In this document: one piece after another, positions 1-8,217 of the stretch
Position numbering within the stretch: position 1 is the stretch's first letter
Layout of the letters: the number at the start of each line of letters is the position of its first letter
From: Dyadobacter sp. NIV53
GTDB taxonomy: Bacteria > Bacteroidota > Bacteroidia > Cytophagales > Spirosomataceae
Reading direction: 5' to 3'
NCBI RefSeq assembly: GCF_019711195.1
Contig: NZ_CP081299.1
Location: forward strand, 3,658,001 to 3,722,000
Length of the DNA: 64,000 bases
Position numbers and translations under genes: made by a program
Notes under the pieces: generated by a model
What the model was told of the DNA's origin: nothing
The model's database searches: none
The model's input: the letters and a program-made list of their open reading frames with translations, nothing else

Positions 1-44
1 AGAGATAATGCATTTAAATCCTTAGTTCAAGAAACTACATTACC

Positions 45-310
45 ATGGTAAACGACTTGCAATTACAAATTGATAACTCTTTAAATGACTTAATTCAACT
101 CTTAAGTGCTGAATCACATATAAATGAAGGCATTTCCCGGTTTCTTCTGTATGTAAAAGAAAAAAGTTTCTGGCACAATCAGGTAATGCCGGCCAAATGA
201 AAGAAATGATCAGAGGTATTAACCGTTACTCTGATGAATTTGAATTTACTGGTACCAATGCAAAAAAAATCAAAGCCAGTATTGAACGGTTGTATAATCT
301 GGCAAATTGA
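45..310 (+). CDS. Hypothetical protein, interrupted by a frameshift
   Basis: An ATG at 45 opens a frame that ends at 200. The adjacent frame continues a similar charged, helical sequence to a TGA at 308-310. Adding one A to the A-run at 160-165 joins them into a protein of about 88 aa (start MVNDLQLQID, end RLYNLAN). The family is not recognised. A separate frame reading in from the left edge ends with TTLPW and a TAA at 49-51, so it overlaps this start by a few bases and may be the tail of an upstream gene. Joining the two parts is inference. Confidence 0.35.
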
Positions 311-312
311 TT

Positions 313-1275
313 TTACATATATTTTTTAAAAACACTAACTATTCCCAACTCATCCTCAATCTGTTTAATTTCGTTAAGCAGATTGTCCATTTTTCCCTTT
401 AACTCATCCGTCAGAATCCCAACTTCCCTTCTTGTATAAAGTGAAATCGGAAATCCGCGCTTTTGAAGACTGTATTTGGCAATGATCGGATAAGCTGAAT
501 GAACCAAATCCATCGAATCATTGAAAAACTGCTGCACTTTTGCGACATATTCCCGGCGATCCGGATCATTGTAATGTTTACATATCCAAACCACCAGTTC
601 CGGATATATATTTCCCTGAATACAAGAAAGTCCGGCTGCACCAGCTTCTAATGAAGAAACAGCATTGACCATGTATGCATCGTACAATCCAAATTTATAG
701 TCACTTCCGACAGCCAAACGACGGGCGACTTCTTCCTCATCCAGGCAAGTATCTTTGTGATAAACTATTCTCCCGCTTTGTAATAACTCCCCCAAAACTC
801 TACTGTTTATCAATCTTTTATACGGAACCGGACATTCATAAAAACCAAGTGGGATATCATTCGTCAGGTTGATCAGTTCTTTCATTTTTTCAATGAAAAC
901 CGCATCAGATTCTTCTTGTTTTACAATAAGACTCGTGATAACAATTACAGCCTGGACTCCGGTCTCATATATACGTTTTACAAATTCCGCCTGTTCCGTA
1001 ACAGATCCGCCAAATGTTCCGGTGGCAACTACCGGAACTCTTCCTGCCACCTGATTTACAACAGCTTGTGTGATATCAATTCTTTCCTGCTCTGTCAGTT
1101 CAAACATTTCGCTGGACAAACAATTTGCAAAGAGCCCGGCAGCACCTGCTTCCAGATACAGCTCCGTTAATGATTTTAATCCATCAAAATCCACTTTTCC
1201 AGTATCAAGAAAAGGAGTGAGCATAACCGGAATAAATCCTTGTGGTAAAGAAGAGGTTTTGGAAATTTGAATCAT
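313..1275 (-). CDS. Dihydrodipicolinate synthase/N-acetylneuraminate lyase family aldolase
   Basis: A 320-aa TIM-barrel class I aldolase, the usual length for the DapA/NanA superfamily. Tyr146 in GFYECP and Lys174 in VYHKDTC fit the family's catalytic Tyr and Schiff-base Lys. The GTTGE-type substrate loop of true DapA is replaced by NCLSSE near residue 51, so a lysine-biosynthesis role is unlikely and a sugar-acid or keto-acid aldolase is more plausible. It lies 72 bp downstream of a Na+/solute symporter on the same strand, suggesting a two-gene uptake and cleavage operon. The substrate cannot be read from the sequence. Confidence 0.85.
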   Translation of the reverse strand: MIQISKTSSLPQGFIPVMLTPFLDTGKVDFDGLKSLTELYLEAGAAGLFANCLSSEMFELTEQERIDITQAVVNQVAGRVPVVATGTFGGSVTEQAEFVKRIYETGVQAVIVITSLIVKQEESDAVFIEKMKELINLTNDIPLGFYECPVPYKRLINSRVLGELLQSGRIVYHKDTCLDEEEVARRLAVGSDYKFGLYDAYMVNAVSSLEAGAAGLSCIQGNIYPELVVWICKHYNDPDRREYVAKVQQFFNDSMDLVHSAYPIIAKYSLQKRGFPISLYTRREVGILTDELKGKMDNLLNEIKQIEDELGIVSVFKKYM

Positions 1276-1347
1276 GTATTTTTAATGGTTAAAAGAGCCG
1301 TTTGTGGGATCACAAAAGATGGCAACGATGGCGAATTCATAAATTGA

Positions 1348-2931
1348 TCAATGGTTATCTATCACAATATCCGGTTCAGGATTAGTTTTGCGTTTCAGCT
1401 TCGTCAGGATTAATCCTGTTAAAAAGATAGTGAGCGTTCCAACAACCATGATCATGTTCTGATGAAGCGGGTTACGTAAATAGGCGTATTCATCCGGTAG
1501 CTGTGATGAAAAAGTCATCCAGATAATGACAATAATCCCAATCAAAGTAGCCGTTAAAGCTTCTGTATTTTTGGTGTTTTTTGAAATAATACCTAAAAGA
1601 AACAATCCTAACATGCCTCCGGCAAAAATTCCGGATAACATCCACCAAACATCCAGTACACTTTTTACACCAATCATGGCAATTCCAGTCAGCATCCCTA
1701 AAAGGCCAAAACCAGTTGTAGCTATGTATAAAAGCTTCATTGACTGCTTAGCGGTAAGATCCGGTTTGATATAACGCTGATAAATGTCAACCGAAAAAAC
1801 CGTGGCTGAAGCATTCATTCCTGAACTGATCGTACTCATTGCAGCAGACATTATGGCGGCGATGATCAGCCCGAGTAAACCGGTCGGAACCTTATTTACC
1901 ATGAAATGCGGCATAACTTTATCACCATATTCGGCAGGAGTGAGGGTAGAAGCTAAATTGCTAATTGCTTCTGCTGTTCCCTGAGGCAAACGTTCGGTTG
2001 CTGCCTGCATTCTTACAGCATTCAGCAAGTCGGGACTACTTTGGTAATAGGCATATAAACAGGAACCTAATACAAAAAAGATCAGTGAGACCGGCAGGTA
2101 AAGATACACACATAGCCAAACAGAACTTGCGGCTTCTTTAATGGATGTTGTTGTATGATAGCGCTGTACATAATTTTGGTCCATGCCAAAATTGTTCAGA
2201 TTCATGAAAAATCCATACAATAACACGACCCAAAAAGACGATTGGACGAAATCAGGAGCAAAGGTTCCGAGGCTGAATTTGTGATCTGTTTGGCCAATAT
2301 CAATGATTTTAGAAACTCCTCCATCCATACTGCTGACAACAAGATATAAAATGACCAGCGCCCCAATCGTTTTGACCACGCCTTGTACTACTTCCGTCCA
2401 GATTACTGCTTCCATCCCGCCCATAACCGTGTACAAAACGATACAAATGCCAACAACAATCATAATTGTTGACATGGGATAACCTGTAAGTGCTTGTAAA
2501 CTAAGTGCGATGCCAAAGAAGATTGATCCCATCCGGGCGAGCTGTGTCAACAAAAAACACGCTACTGCATAAGTACGTGCCCAGGAACCAAAACGCTTTT
2601 CCAAATGTGTATAAGCCGAAACTTCTCCTGTATTACGGTAAAATGGAATGAAAAATTTGGTTGCTACCCAGGCAGCAAGCGGCATCGACAGGCTAAAAAC
2701 AAACGAATTCCAATTGCTTCCGTAAGCTTTGCCGGGAACACCTAAAAAAGTATTACTACTTAAAAAAGTGGCATAAATGGAAATACCAATTGCCCAGCCA
2801 GGAATTTTTCCGGAGGCCTTCGTGAACTGATCCGCCGTTGTATTTTTTCTTGAAAAGTAAATACCTACCGCTATCATGCCTGCCAGATAAATAATTACAA
2901 CAGCAAGATCTGTAACGGGTAAGGATTTCAT
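1348..2931 (-). CDS. Sodium:solute symporter (SSS family)
   Basis: A 527-aa, very hydrophobic protein with about 13 membrane segments, typical of the SSS/SLC5 family of Na+-coupled importers in the inner membrane. Family-like stretches include the N-terminal helix with GIYFSRKN, VMGGMEAVIWTEVVQG near residue 170, and AAIMSAAMSTISSGMNA near 360, where the Na+ site of the family lies. It is the first gene of a probable operon with the aldolase downstream. By that context the cargo may be a sialic-acid-like or other sugar-acid substrate, but this is inference. Confidence 0.88.
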   Translation of the reverse strand: MKSLPVTDLAVVIIYLAGMIAVGIYFSRKNTTADQFTKASGKIPGWAIGISIYATFLSSNTFLGVPGKAYGSNWNSFVFSLSMPLAAWVATKFFIPFYRNTGEVSAYTHLEKRFGSWARTYAVACFLLTQLARMGSIFFGIALSLQALTGYPMSTIMIVVGICIVLYTVMGGMEAVIWTEVVQGVVKTIGALVILYLVVSSMDGGVSKIIDIGQTDHKFSLGTFAPDFVQSSFWVVLLYGFFMNLNNFGMDQNYVQRYHTTTSIKEAASSVWLCVYLYLPVSLIFFVLGSCLYAYYQSSPDLLNAVRMQAATERLPQGTAEAISNLASTLTPAEYGDKVMPHFMVNKVPTGLLGLIIAAIMSAAMSTISSGMNASATVFSVDIYQRYIKPDLTAKQSMKLLYIATTGFGLLGMLTGIAMIGVKSVLDVWWMLSGIFAGGMLGLFLLGIISKNTKNTEALTATLIGIIVIIWMTFSSQLPDEYAYLRNPLHQNMIMVVGTLTIFLTGLILTKLKRKTNPEPDIVIDNH

Positions 2932-3054
2932 TCCACTTTTGGGTAAGTATATTTTTAATTACAAAAGGAAAGGACTTTGCCGATGACATTATACTAATTG
3001 TCACCGCTATTATTGTACGGTATGGGCAATGATTAAGACTATTTGTAGTTGTAA

Positions 3055-3747
3055 TTATTTCTCAGTCGCTTTTTTATCTTTAAAAAAATAACCCATTCCA
3101 AGTGTAGAGATTACAATGAGAACAAGAATAAAAACCTTTGTCCATAACCCCTCATTCGGATGTTTAAGCAGATAAGCAATATCCTGGGCTTCTTTTCCTG
3201 CCCAAACTGCAAGTATGGTACGCGGAATCATTCCCAAAGTACCTCCCGCAAGAATTTGTTTGAAACGTGCTCCTGCCATTGCAAAAAATAAATTGGCAAC
3301 AGCAAAAGGCAGGATCGGGGAAAGTTTGGCAAAGAAAATCAACCGGAGTTCGTTTTGATGAAAACGATTTAATAAAGGTACTATCTGTGGGTAAATCTGT
3401 ACCAGGTAATTTCTTACAGATTCAGGGTGCAAAAATCTTGACATACCAAATATGATAGCAATAGCTCCCAGATTCAGGCCAAAAAGCAATGGAATAGCAA
3501 CCCAACCCAGAAAATAACCATAAACCAGTGCAAGAAAAGTAGGCGGGGTCAGGGCAACGGACGAAGCAAATGTGAGAACAACTGTCACGATGATCCAGGA
3601 TTGTAATGGCCAGTTTCTTAACAAACTTTCATTGCTGATTGCCCAGGCTGTTACAAGAGAAGTAGTCACAAGCGGAATAATCGTGAGCAAAACACTGATT
3701 ATAACCGGGAGTGAAAGTTTTCCTGCCGATGAATTCTTTGAAAACAT
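3055..3747 (-). CDS. TVP38/TMEM64 (DedA-like, SNARE-associated) family membrane protein
   Basis: A 230-aa protein with about six hydrophobic segments. The central block (residues about 60-90, with PPTFLALVYGYFLGW) and a later FFAKLSPILPFAVANLFFAMAG stretch match the TVP38/TMEM64 (VTT domain) family of inner-membrane proteins, often linked to phospholipid scrambling or transport. It is 123 bp upstream of the symporter start, on the same strand, and could be co-transcribed with it. The exact function is unknown. Confidence 0.8.
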   Translation of the reverse strand: MFSKNSSAGKLSLPVIISVLLTIIPLVTTSLVTAWAISNESLLRNWPLQSWIIVTVVLTFASSVALTPPTFLALVYGYFLGWVAIPLLFGLNLGAIAIIFGMSRFLHPESVRNYLVQIYPQIVPLLNRFHQNELRLIFFAKLSPILPFAVANLFFAMAGARFKQILAGGTLGMIPRTILAVWAGKEAQDIAYLLKHPNEGLWTKVFILVLIVISTLGMGYFFKDKKATEK

Positions 3748-3813
3748 ATTATTTAAAACTGATCAATTATGTTGATTCAACGTGATGTATAGCTAAAAGG
3801 TTTTTCATAATCT

Positions 3814-3821
3814 TATCTTTG
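3814..3821 (+). promoter_or_regulatory. Candidate -7 box (TATCTTTG) for the PLP-enzyme gene
   Basis: TATCTTTG fits the Bacteroidota -7 consensus TAnnTTTG and lies about 100 bp before the ATG at 3925. No good -33 TTG is seen at the expected spacing, so support is partial. Confidence 0.35.
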
Positions 3822-3829
3822 TGAGAAAT

Positions 3830-3905
3830 AGCCTCCGGCATTCAGCGGTCGGCTTTCAGAAAAATAACGAGCTAAAAGCTATCTGCGGTCTGCCGCGTGG
3901 CTAAT
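3830..3905. repeat. Intergenic GC-rich degenerate repeat (CGGC-containing heptamers)
   Basis: The non-coding segment contains ccggcattcagcggtcggct followed by repeated agcta units. It resembles segments at 12840-12902 and 56530-56582, which share CGGCTTT/CGGCATT/CGGCAAT-like heptamers in otherwise AT-rich spacers. It would lie in the 5' leader of the downstream gene if the -7 box at 3814 is used. Confidence 0.4.
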
Positions 3906-3924
3906 AGCTGTAAGCTAAAAACAC

Positions 3925-5064
3925 ATGAAATTCGGAACAAAAGCTATACACGCAGGCGTACAACCTGATCCAACAACGGGTGCCATTATGACGCCGATTT
4001 ACCAAACCTCCACCTACGTGCAGGAAAGTCCGGGTAAACATAAAGGATATGAATATTCACGCACGCACAATCCAACCAGAACTGCCCTGCAAAATGCTTT
4101 GGCCGCTTTGGAAAACGGGAAACACGGAATTTGTTATGCTTCCGGCCTTGCTGCTACGGATGCGGTTTTGAAAATGTTCCGCCCGGGTGACGAAATTATT
4201 GCAACCAATGATATTTATGGTGGATCTTACCGGATCATGAAGAAGATTTATGAGCCTTTCGGTTTGGTTTTCAATTTTGTTGATATGAGCGATATTACCA
4301 ATATTGAAAATGCAATTACCGAAAAAACCAAACTGGTATGGATAGAAACACCAACAAATCCATTGTTGAGGATTATTGATCTGGAAGCAGTAATTAATTT
4401 ATGTAAAACCAAAGGGATTTATACTGCAGTTGATAATACTTTCGCTTCCCCTTACTTGCAAAATCCGCTGGATATGGGTGCTGATATTGTCATGCACTCG
4501 GTGACGAAATATTTGGGCGGGCATTCTGATACTGTGATGGGTGCGCTGATCACAAATGATGATGAGCTGGCAAAACAGCTGGCTTTTATACAAAACGCAA
4601 GTGGTGCAGTACCTGGCCCACAGGATTGCTTTTTGGTATTGAGAGGGATAAAAACACTTCATATTCGTATGCAGCGTCATTGTGAGAATGCAATTATAGT
4701 TGCGAACTGGCTGGAAACTCACTTAAAAGTTGGTAAAGTTTATTACCCCGGCCTTGTTTCCAATAACGGCCACGAACTTGCAAAGAAACAGATGAGAGGT
4801 TTTGGAGGTATGCTTTCTTTTGAGTTGAAGGGAGACGTTTATGAAGAAGCTATTCACGTAATGGAAAGCCTGCAGGTATTTTCATTGGGTGAATCATTGG
4901 GCGGAGTTGAATCATTATGTACGCATCCGGCGAGCATGACGCATGCAAGTATTCCAAAAGAAGAGCGCGAAAAGGTAGGATTAAAAGATACGCTTATTCG
5001 GTTAAGTGTTGGTATTGAGGATGTGGAAGATCTGATTGCCGATCTTGAGCAAGCAATTGGGTAA
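3925..5064 (+). CDS. Cystathionine gamma-synthase/lyase family PLP-dependent enzyme
   Basis: A 379-aa cytosolic enzyme of the Cys/Met-metabolism PLP family (fold type I), full length. Visible hallmarks are YEYSRTHNPTR near residue 42, YASGLAA near 75, the PLP-carboxylate region ETPTNP near 140, and the PLP-lysine motif SVTKYLGGHSD near residue 195. The family carries out gamma-replacement or gamma/beta-elimination on homoserine esters or cystathionine. The sequence alone does not separate MetB-type synthase from the lyase, so no symbol is given. The next gene, DUF3127, follows after 77 bp. Confidence 0.9.
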   Translation: MKFGTKAIHAGVQPDPTTGAIMTPIYQTSTYVQESPGKHKGYEYSRTHNPTRTALQNALAALENGKHGICYASGLAATDAVLKMFRPGDEIIATNDIYGGSYRIMKKIYEPFGLVFNFVDMSDITNIENAITEKTKLVWIETPTNPLLRIIDLEAVINLCKTKGIYTAVDNTFASPYLQNPLDMGADIVMHSVTKYLGGHSDTVMGALITNDDELAKQLAFIQNASGAVPGPQDCFLVLRGIKTLHIRMQRHCENAIIVANWLETHLKVGKVYYPGLVSNNGHELAKKQMRGFGGMLSFELKGDVYEEAIHVMESLQVFSLGESLGGVESLCTHPASMTHASIPKEEREKVGLKDTLIRLSVGIEDVEDLIADLEQAIG

Positions 5065-5141
5065 GGTCTTTTTTGCAATCGCAAACCAAAAGACTTACTT
5101 TTGAAACCGCATTTTAAAGAAACAAAAAATCAATAAATAAT

Positions 5142-5516
5142 ATGGAATTAACAGGAACGGTCATTGCTTTACTTCCTGAGGTAACCGGCCAGGGCAAAAA
5201 CGGAATGTGGCGTAAGCAGGAATTCATTCTTGAAATCCCTTCCCAGTATCCGAAAAAAGTTTGTATTTCGTTATGGGGAGATAAAATCGATCAGGCTGGA
5301 TTACAGGTAAACGATTCTGTGACTGCGTCGATTGATGTGGAAAGCCGCGAATACAATTCCCGCTGGTATACCGAAGTAAAAGCATGGAAAGTGGATAAAG
5401 CAGGAAGTGCAGGCGCAGGTTCAGCTCCGGCGGCTGGCAATAACAAAGCAGGAAACAGTCCATTGCCGTCAGTAACTACGTTCAGCGAAGACGAATCGGA
5501 CGATCTGCCGTTTTAA
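5142..5516 (+). CDS. DUF3127 protein with an SSB-like acidic C-terminal tip
   Basis: A 124-aa protein of the Bacteroidota DUF3127 family. Residues 1-85 look like a small beta-rich OB-fold-type domain (MELTGTVIALLPE at the start, YNSRWYTEVKAWKV at the end). A low-complexity Gly/Ala/Asn linker follows, and the protein ends in ESDDLPF. That layout of OB-like domain, flexible linker and acidic tip ending in PF is the one used by single-stranded DNA-binding proteins to recruit partners. A role in DNA metabolism is inferred from this resemblance only. Confidence 0.75.
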   Translation: MELTGTVIALLPEVTGQGKNGMWRKQEFILEIPSQYPKKVCISLWGDKIDQAGLQVNDSVTASIDVESREYNSRWYTEVKAWKVDKAGSAGAGSAPAAGNNKAGNSPLPSVTTFSEDESDDLPF

Positions 5517-5564
5517 TTATTAAACAAGCCATACAGCCAGGCCAATGAAAAAAGCAATTCCGCT

Positions 5565-5933
5565 ATGAATCAGATTATTCTTGTTTTTGTAGGTGGCGGA
5601 TTAGGTAGCCTTGCACGTTATGGTACTGGTAAAGTTTTCATTAAATGGTCGTCAGTTTTTCCTTTTGGAACACTGACGGCCAATATTTTTGCCTGTCTGA
5701 TCCTTGGATTCTTTACCGGCTGGGCTGCATTAAAACCAACCGATTCCGTTACAACTTATCGTGCTTTTATAGCAGTGGGCTTTTGTGGTGGATACAGCAC
5801 TTTTTCTACTTTCACGAATGAGACGATACAACTGATCATCCATAACCGGTTTGCAGATGCATTTATAAATGTAGTGATAAGCGTAATTCTTTGCTTTGGG
5901 GCTACTCTTCTGGGAATGTGGATTGGCAAATGA
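5565..5933 (+). CDS. crcB: Fluoride efflux channel CrcB/Fluc
   Basis: A 122-aa, four-helix membrane protein of the usual CrcB length. It has GGGLGSLARYG at the N-terminus, FPFGTLTANIFAC in helix 2 and the signature GGYSTFSTFTNE in helix 3, which carries the polar track of the fluoride pore. The family forms an antiparallel dimer in the inner membrane that exports fluoride. It follows DUF3127 by 48 bp and may share its transcript. No crcB-type riboswitch was recognised in the short upstream gap. Confidence 0.92.
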   Translation: MNQIILVFVGGGLGSLARYGTGKVFIKWSSVFPFGTLTANIFACLILGFFTGWAALKPTDSVTTYRAFIAVGFCGGYSTFSTFTNETIQLIIHNRFADAFINVVISVILCFGATLLGMWIGK

Positions 5934-5947
5934 TTTCAATCCATTAT

Positions 5948-6601
5948 TTAATTTGACTGATAAGCCAGTGACATTGTAAAACGATCGAGTATTTCGTGGG
6001 GGTGAACTTCCAGTATTCGTGCTAATACCATAACTACCAATGTATTGGAAGCCATTTTTCGGGGAATTCCGGCAAATGCAGCAAAAACATCAACGGTTAC
6101 GGATTTCTTTTCGTCCAGAAGTCTCATTAATTTTTCTTCCTTTTCACCGTAATTGAAACGGATGTCACGTTCTCCGCGTCCGCGCCGCATAATCTCTTTC
6201 ATCTCACGGCTGGCCTGGATTGACTTATCTTCAACACGAATATAAGCCTGCCTGTTTCCGGTTGAATCAATCACATAATGAGGTTTGTCAATACTTCTGG
6301 GAATGGTAATTACCAGTACGTCCCGATCTATAGAAACAGGAATTCGTTCTGAACGAAAATTAATTTTGGGATAAATATAGGTGCTGATGGCCTTCGTGAG
6401 CGTATATTCGTCTTCCTCTACGTCTTTGAGCCCCTTGATACTCTTGTCATCTCCGACTCCGATGAACAACTTTCCACCACCGGTATTGGCAAAAGCTACC
6501 ATTTCCCGGACAATCTTTTCAGGATGATTGGATTTCAGTTTGAATTCCACGTGCTCACCCTCACCTTTTTTTACTAACTCTTTCAGCAATCGAAGTTCCA
6601 T
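5948..6601 (-). CDS. AlbA_2/Schlafen-domain putative DNA-binding protein
   Basis: A 217-aa protein. Residues 1-125 match the AlbA_2 (Schlafen AlbA) domain: VEFKLKS near residue 18, EMVAFANTGGGKLFIGVGDD near 33-52, and QAYIRVEDKS near 118. The remaining part (about 150-205) looks like a winged-helix segment. Such proteins are usually annotated as ATP-binding or transcriptional regulators. It stands alone, convergent with crcB, whose stop is only 14 bp away. Its target is unknown. Confidence 0.75.
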   Translation of the reverse strand: MELRLLKELVKKGEGEHVEFKLKSNHPEKIVREMVAFANTGGGKLFIGVGDDKSIKGLKDVEEDEYTLTKAISTYIYPKINFRSERIPVSIDRDVLVITIPRSIDKPHYVIDSTGNRQAYIRVEDKSIQASREMKEIMRRGRGERDIRFNYGEKEEKLMRLLDEKKSVTVDVFAAFAGIPRKMASNTLVVMVLARILEVHPHEILDRFTMSLAYQSN

Positions 6602-6750
6602 CAGTAGAATGGATGAATATCTGAATTATGACAAAATCATCTGGATTAATCTTTCTGCCCTTTCTTAGATAACGTTAACAATTTACATTTTTGGATATTA
6701 TAAAAAAATTTGTCTGCTACTTTTTAATAAAAATCATTGGAAACAAAAAA

Positions 6751-6772
6751 AACGGCACTTGATAGTGCCGTT
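6751..6772 (-). terminator. Rho-independent terminator after the DUF2795 gene
   Basis: AACGGCACT-TGAT-AGTGCCGTT is a perfect 9-bp stem. Read on the minus strand it is followed by a T-rich tract (6741-6750), 9 bp beyond the stop of the minus-strand gene. Confidence 0.85.
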
Positions 6773-6780
6773 CTCTTATT

Positions 6781-7002
6781 TTAATATTCGTCTTCGTTAA
6801 AAAAGAAGTCATCTTTTGTCGGATAATCCGGCCAAATTTCCTCAATGCTTTCATAAGGCTGACCGTCATCTTCAAGTTCTTGTAAGTTTTCAACTACCTC
6901 TAACGGAGCGCCTGTTCTGATTGCAAAGTCAATTAGCTCGTCTTTGGTAGCTGGCCAGGGAGCATCTTCAAGATATGACGCAAGTTCGAGTGTCCAGTAC
7001 AT
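6781..7002 (-). CDS. DUF2795 family small acidic protein
   Basis: A 73-aa acidic protein with no signal peptide or membrane segment. The sequence from MYWTLELASYLED to NEDEY is typical of the DUF2795 family in Bacteroidota. The N-terminal half (PWPATKDELIDFAIRTGAP) looks helical and resembles a small helix-turn-helix-like unit. It is a single-gene unit with its own terminator and a long AT-rich upstream region. The function is unknown. Confidence 0.8.
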   Translation of the reverse strand: MYWTLELASYLEDAPWPATKDELIDFAIRTGAPLEVVENLQELEDDGQPYESIEEIWPDYPTKDDFFFNEDEY

Positions 7003-7441
7003 AGTATTTTCGCCTATTAATAGTTACTAACAATTTTTGCAAAAGTAAAAAAATTTGCCTCTTTTAATAGCTTTAAGCGAAAAAAAGAAAAATAATTGTT
7101 TTTTGAGGAAAAATATTTTTCTTTTTAATATAAAATATTGACTATCAAATTATTATATTTTATCAATATAAGAAAAAATCCTTTAAGTCACTTGTGATAA
7201 TTATATTAAATACCTGCTACATTGGAGTTACTTGATTGTAGCAAAAAGAAAATTAATAACAAATTCATTGCATGCCGTAGCCATACCACATTAATTAATA
7301 GTACCGTAACCACGTCATGGAAGTTGGTCTAAGCTACTTTAATATCTGCAAACAGGTAGTATCGATGGTACATTATTACGGTCTTCATGGTAATTCACTC
7401 CTTGTTTTGTAATTTTCCCAATCATTTAGTACACAATATAT
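7003..7441. other. AT-rich intergenic region, 439 bp
   Basis: This spacer between the divergent DUF2795 gene and cutC is very AT-rich (poly-A/T from about 7060 to 7200). It must hold promoters for both strands, but no convincing TTG/TAnnTTTG pair was found. No open frame with coding character, tRNA-like fold or strong hairpin was seen. Confidence 0.6.
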
Positions 7442-8173
7442 ATGACTATTGAAGTTTGTGCCTATTCTCTGGAGTCCTGTATCAATGCACAGGCCGGTGG
7501 CGCGGGAAGAATTGAATTATGCGGCGGATTAGGTGAAGGCGGAACAACCCCAAGTGCAGGACTTATTGAATTGGTTCGTGAGCACATCCAGATTCAACTT
7601 TACGTAATGATAAGGCCACGCGGAGGTGATTTTGTATATGACGTGTTTGAGGAGGAAATCATGAGGAAAGATATTGCTCTTGCAAAAAAACTGGGAGCTG
7701 ATGGTGTAGTACTTGGTATTCTTCATGCTGACGGACAAGTAAATATTGAGCGGACAAAAGCATTGGTTGATTTCGCATATCCTTTAAAAGTAACATTTCA
7801 CCGTGCATTTGACCTTACGCCGGATCCTGTAAAAGCGCTCAAAGCTGTCATTGAAACAGGTGCTGAAAGGATATTAACATCAGGCCAGAAACCTTCTGCG
7901 ATACAGGGAAAAGAACTTTTGGCTAAATTATCAAAAGAAGCCGGCCAGTTAATAGAAATCATGGCAGGAGGCGGAGTAAACCATACCAATGCCGCAGTAT
8001 TAAAAGAAGCAGGGGTACATGCCTTGCATCTTACTGCAAAAGCATTCCGACCCGGCCGGCAAAAGTTTTTTCCTTCAGATATTTCTATGGCTGGCGAAAT
8101 ACCTGACGAACGTTCCGTACTTTACAGTGACCTTGATCTGATAGAAGCAATTGTTCAGACAGTTTCCGTCTGA
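7442..8173 (+). CDS. cutC: Copper homeostasis protein CutC family
   Basis: A 243-aa TIM-barrel protein of the usual CutC length. The N-terminal EVCAYSLESC, AGRIELCGGLGEGGTTPS near 22-39, MIRPRGGDF near 56, and TFHRAFD near residue 119 are family signatures. The family was named for E. coli copper tolerance, but its biochemical role is unsettled. The acylase gene follows 44 bp after the stop on the same strand. Confidence 0.93.
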   Translation: MTIEVCAYSLESCINAQAGGAGRIELCGGLGEGGTTPSAGLIELVREHIQIQLYVMIRPRGGDFVYDVFEEEIMRKDIALAKKLGADGVVLGILHADGQVNIERTKALVDFAYPLKVTFHRAFDLTPDPVKALKAVIETGAERILTSGQKPSAIQGKELLAKLSKEAGQLIEIMAGGGVNHTNAAVLKEAGVHALHLTAKAFRPGRQKFFPSDISMAGEIPDERSVLYSDLDLIEAIVQTVSV

Positions 8174-8217
8174 CGTTTTTTACCAACTGGTCCATTTATC
8201 GACATAAAACCTTCTGT

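Noticed and set aside
2756..3004. 82-aa frame overlapping the symporter start
   Set aside because: It is out of frame with the symporter and lacks coding character. The symporter's own ATG at 2931 gives a normal N-terminus.
5517..5564. Fluoride riboswitch upstream of crcB
   Set aside because: The 48-bp gap is too short for the crcB motif, and no matching fold was seen.
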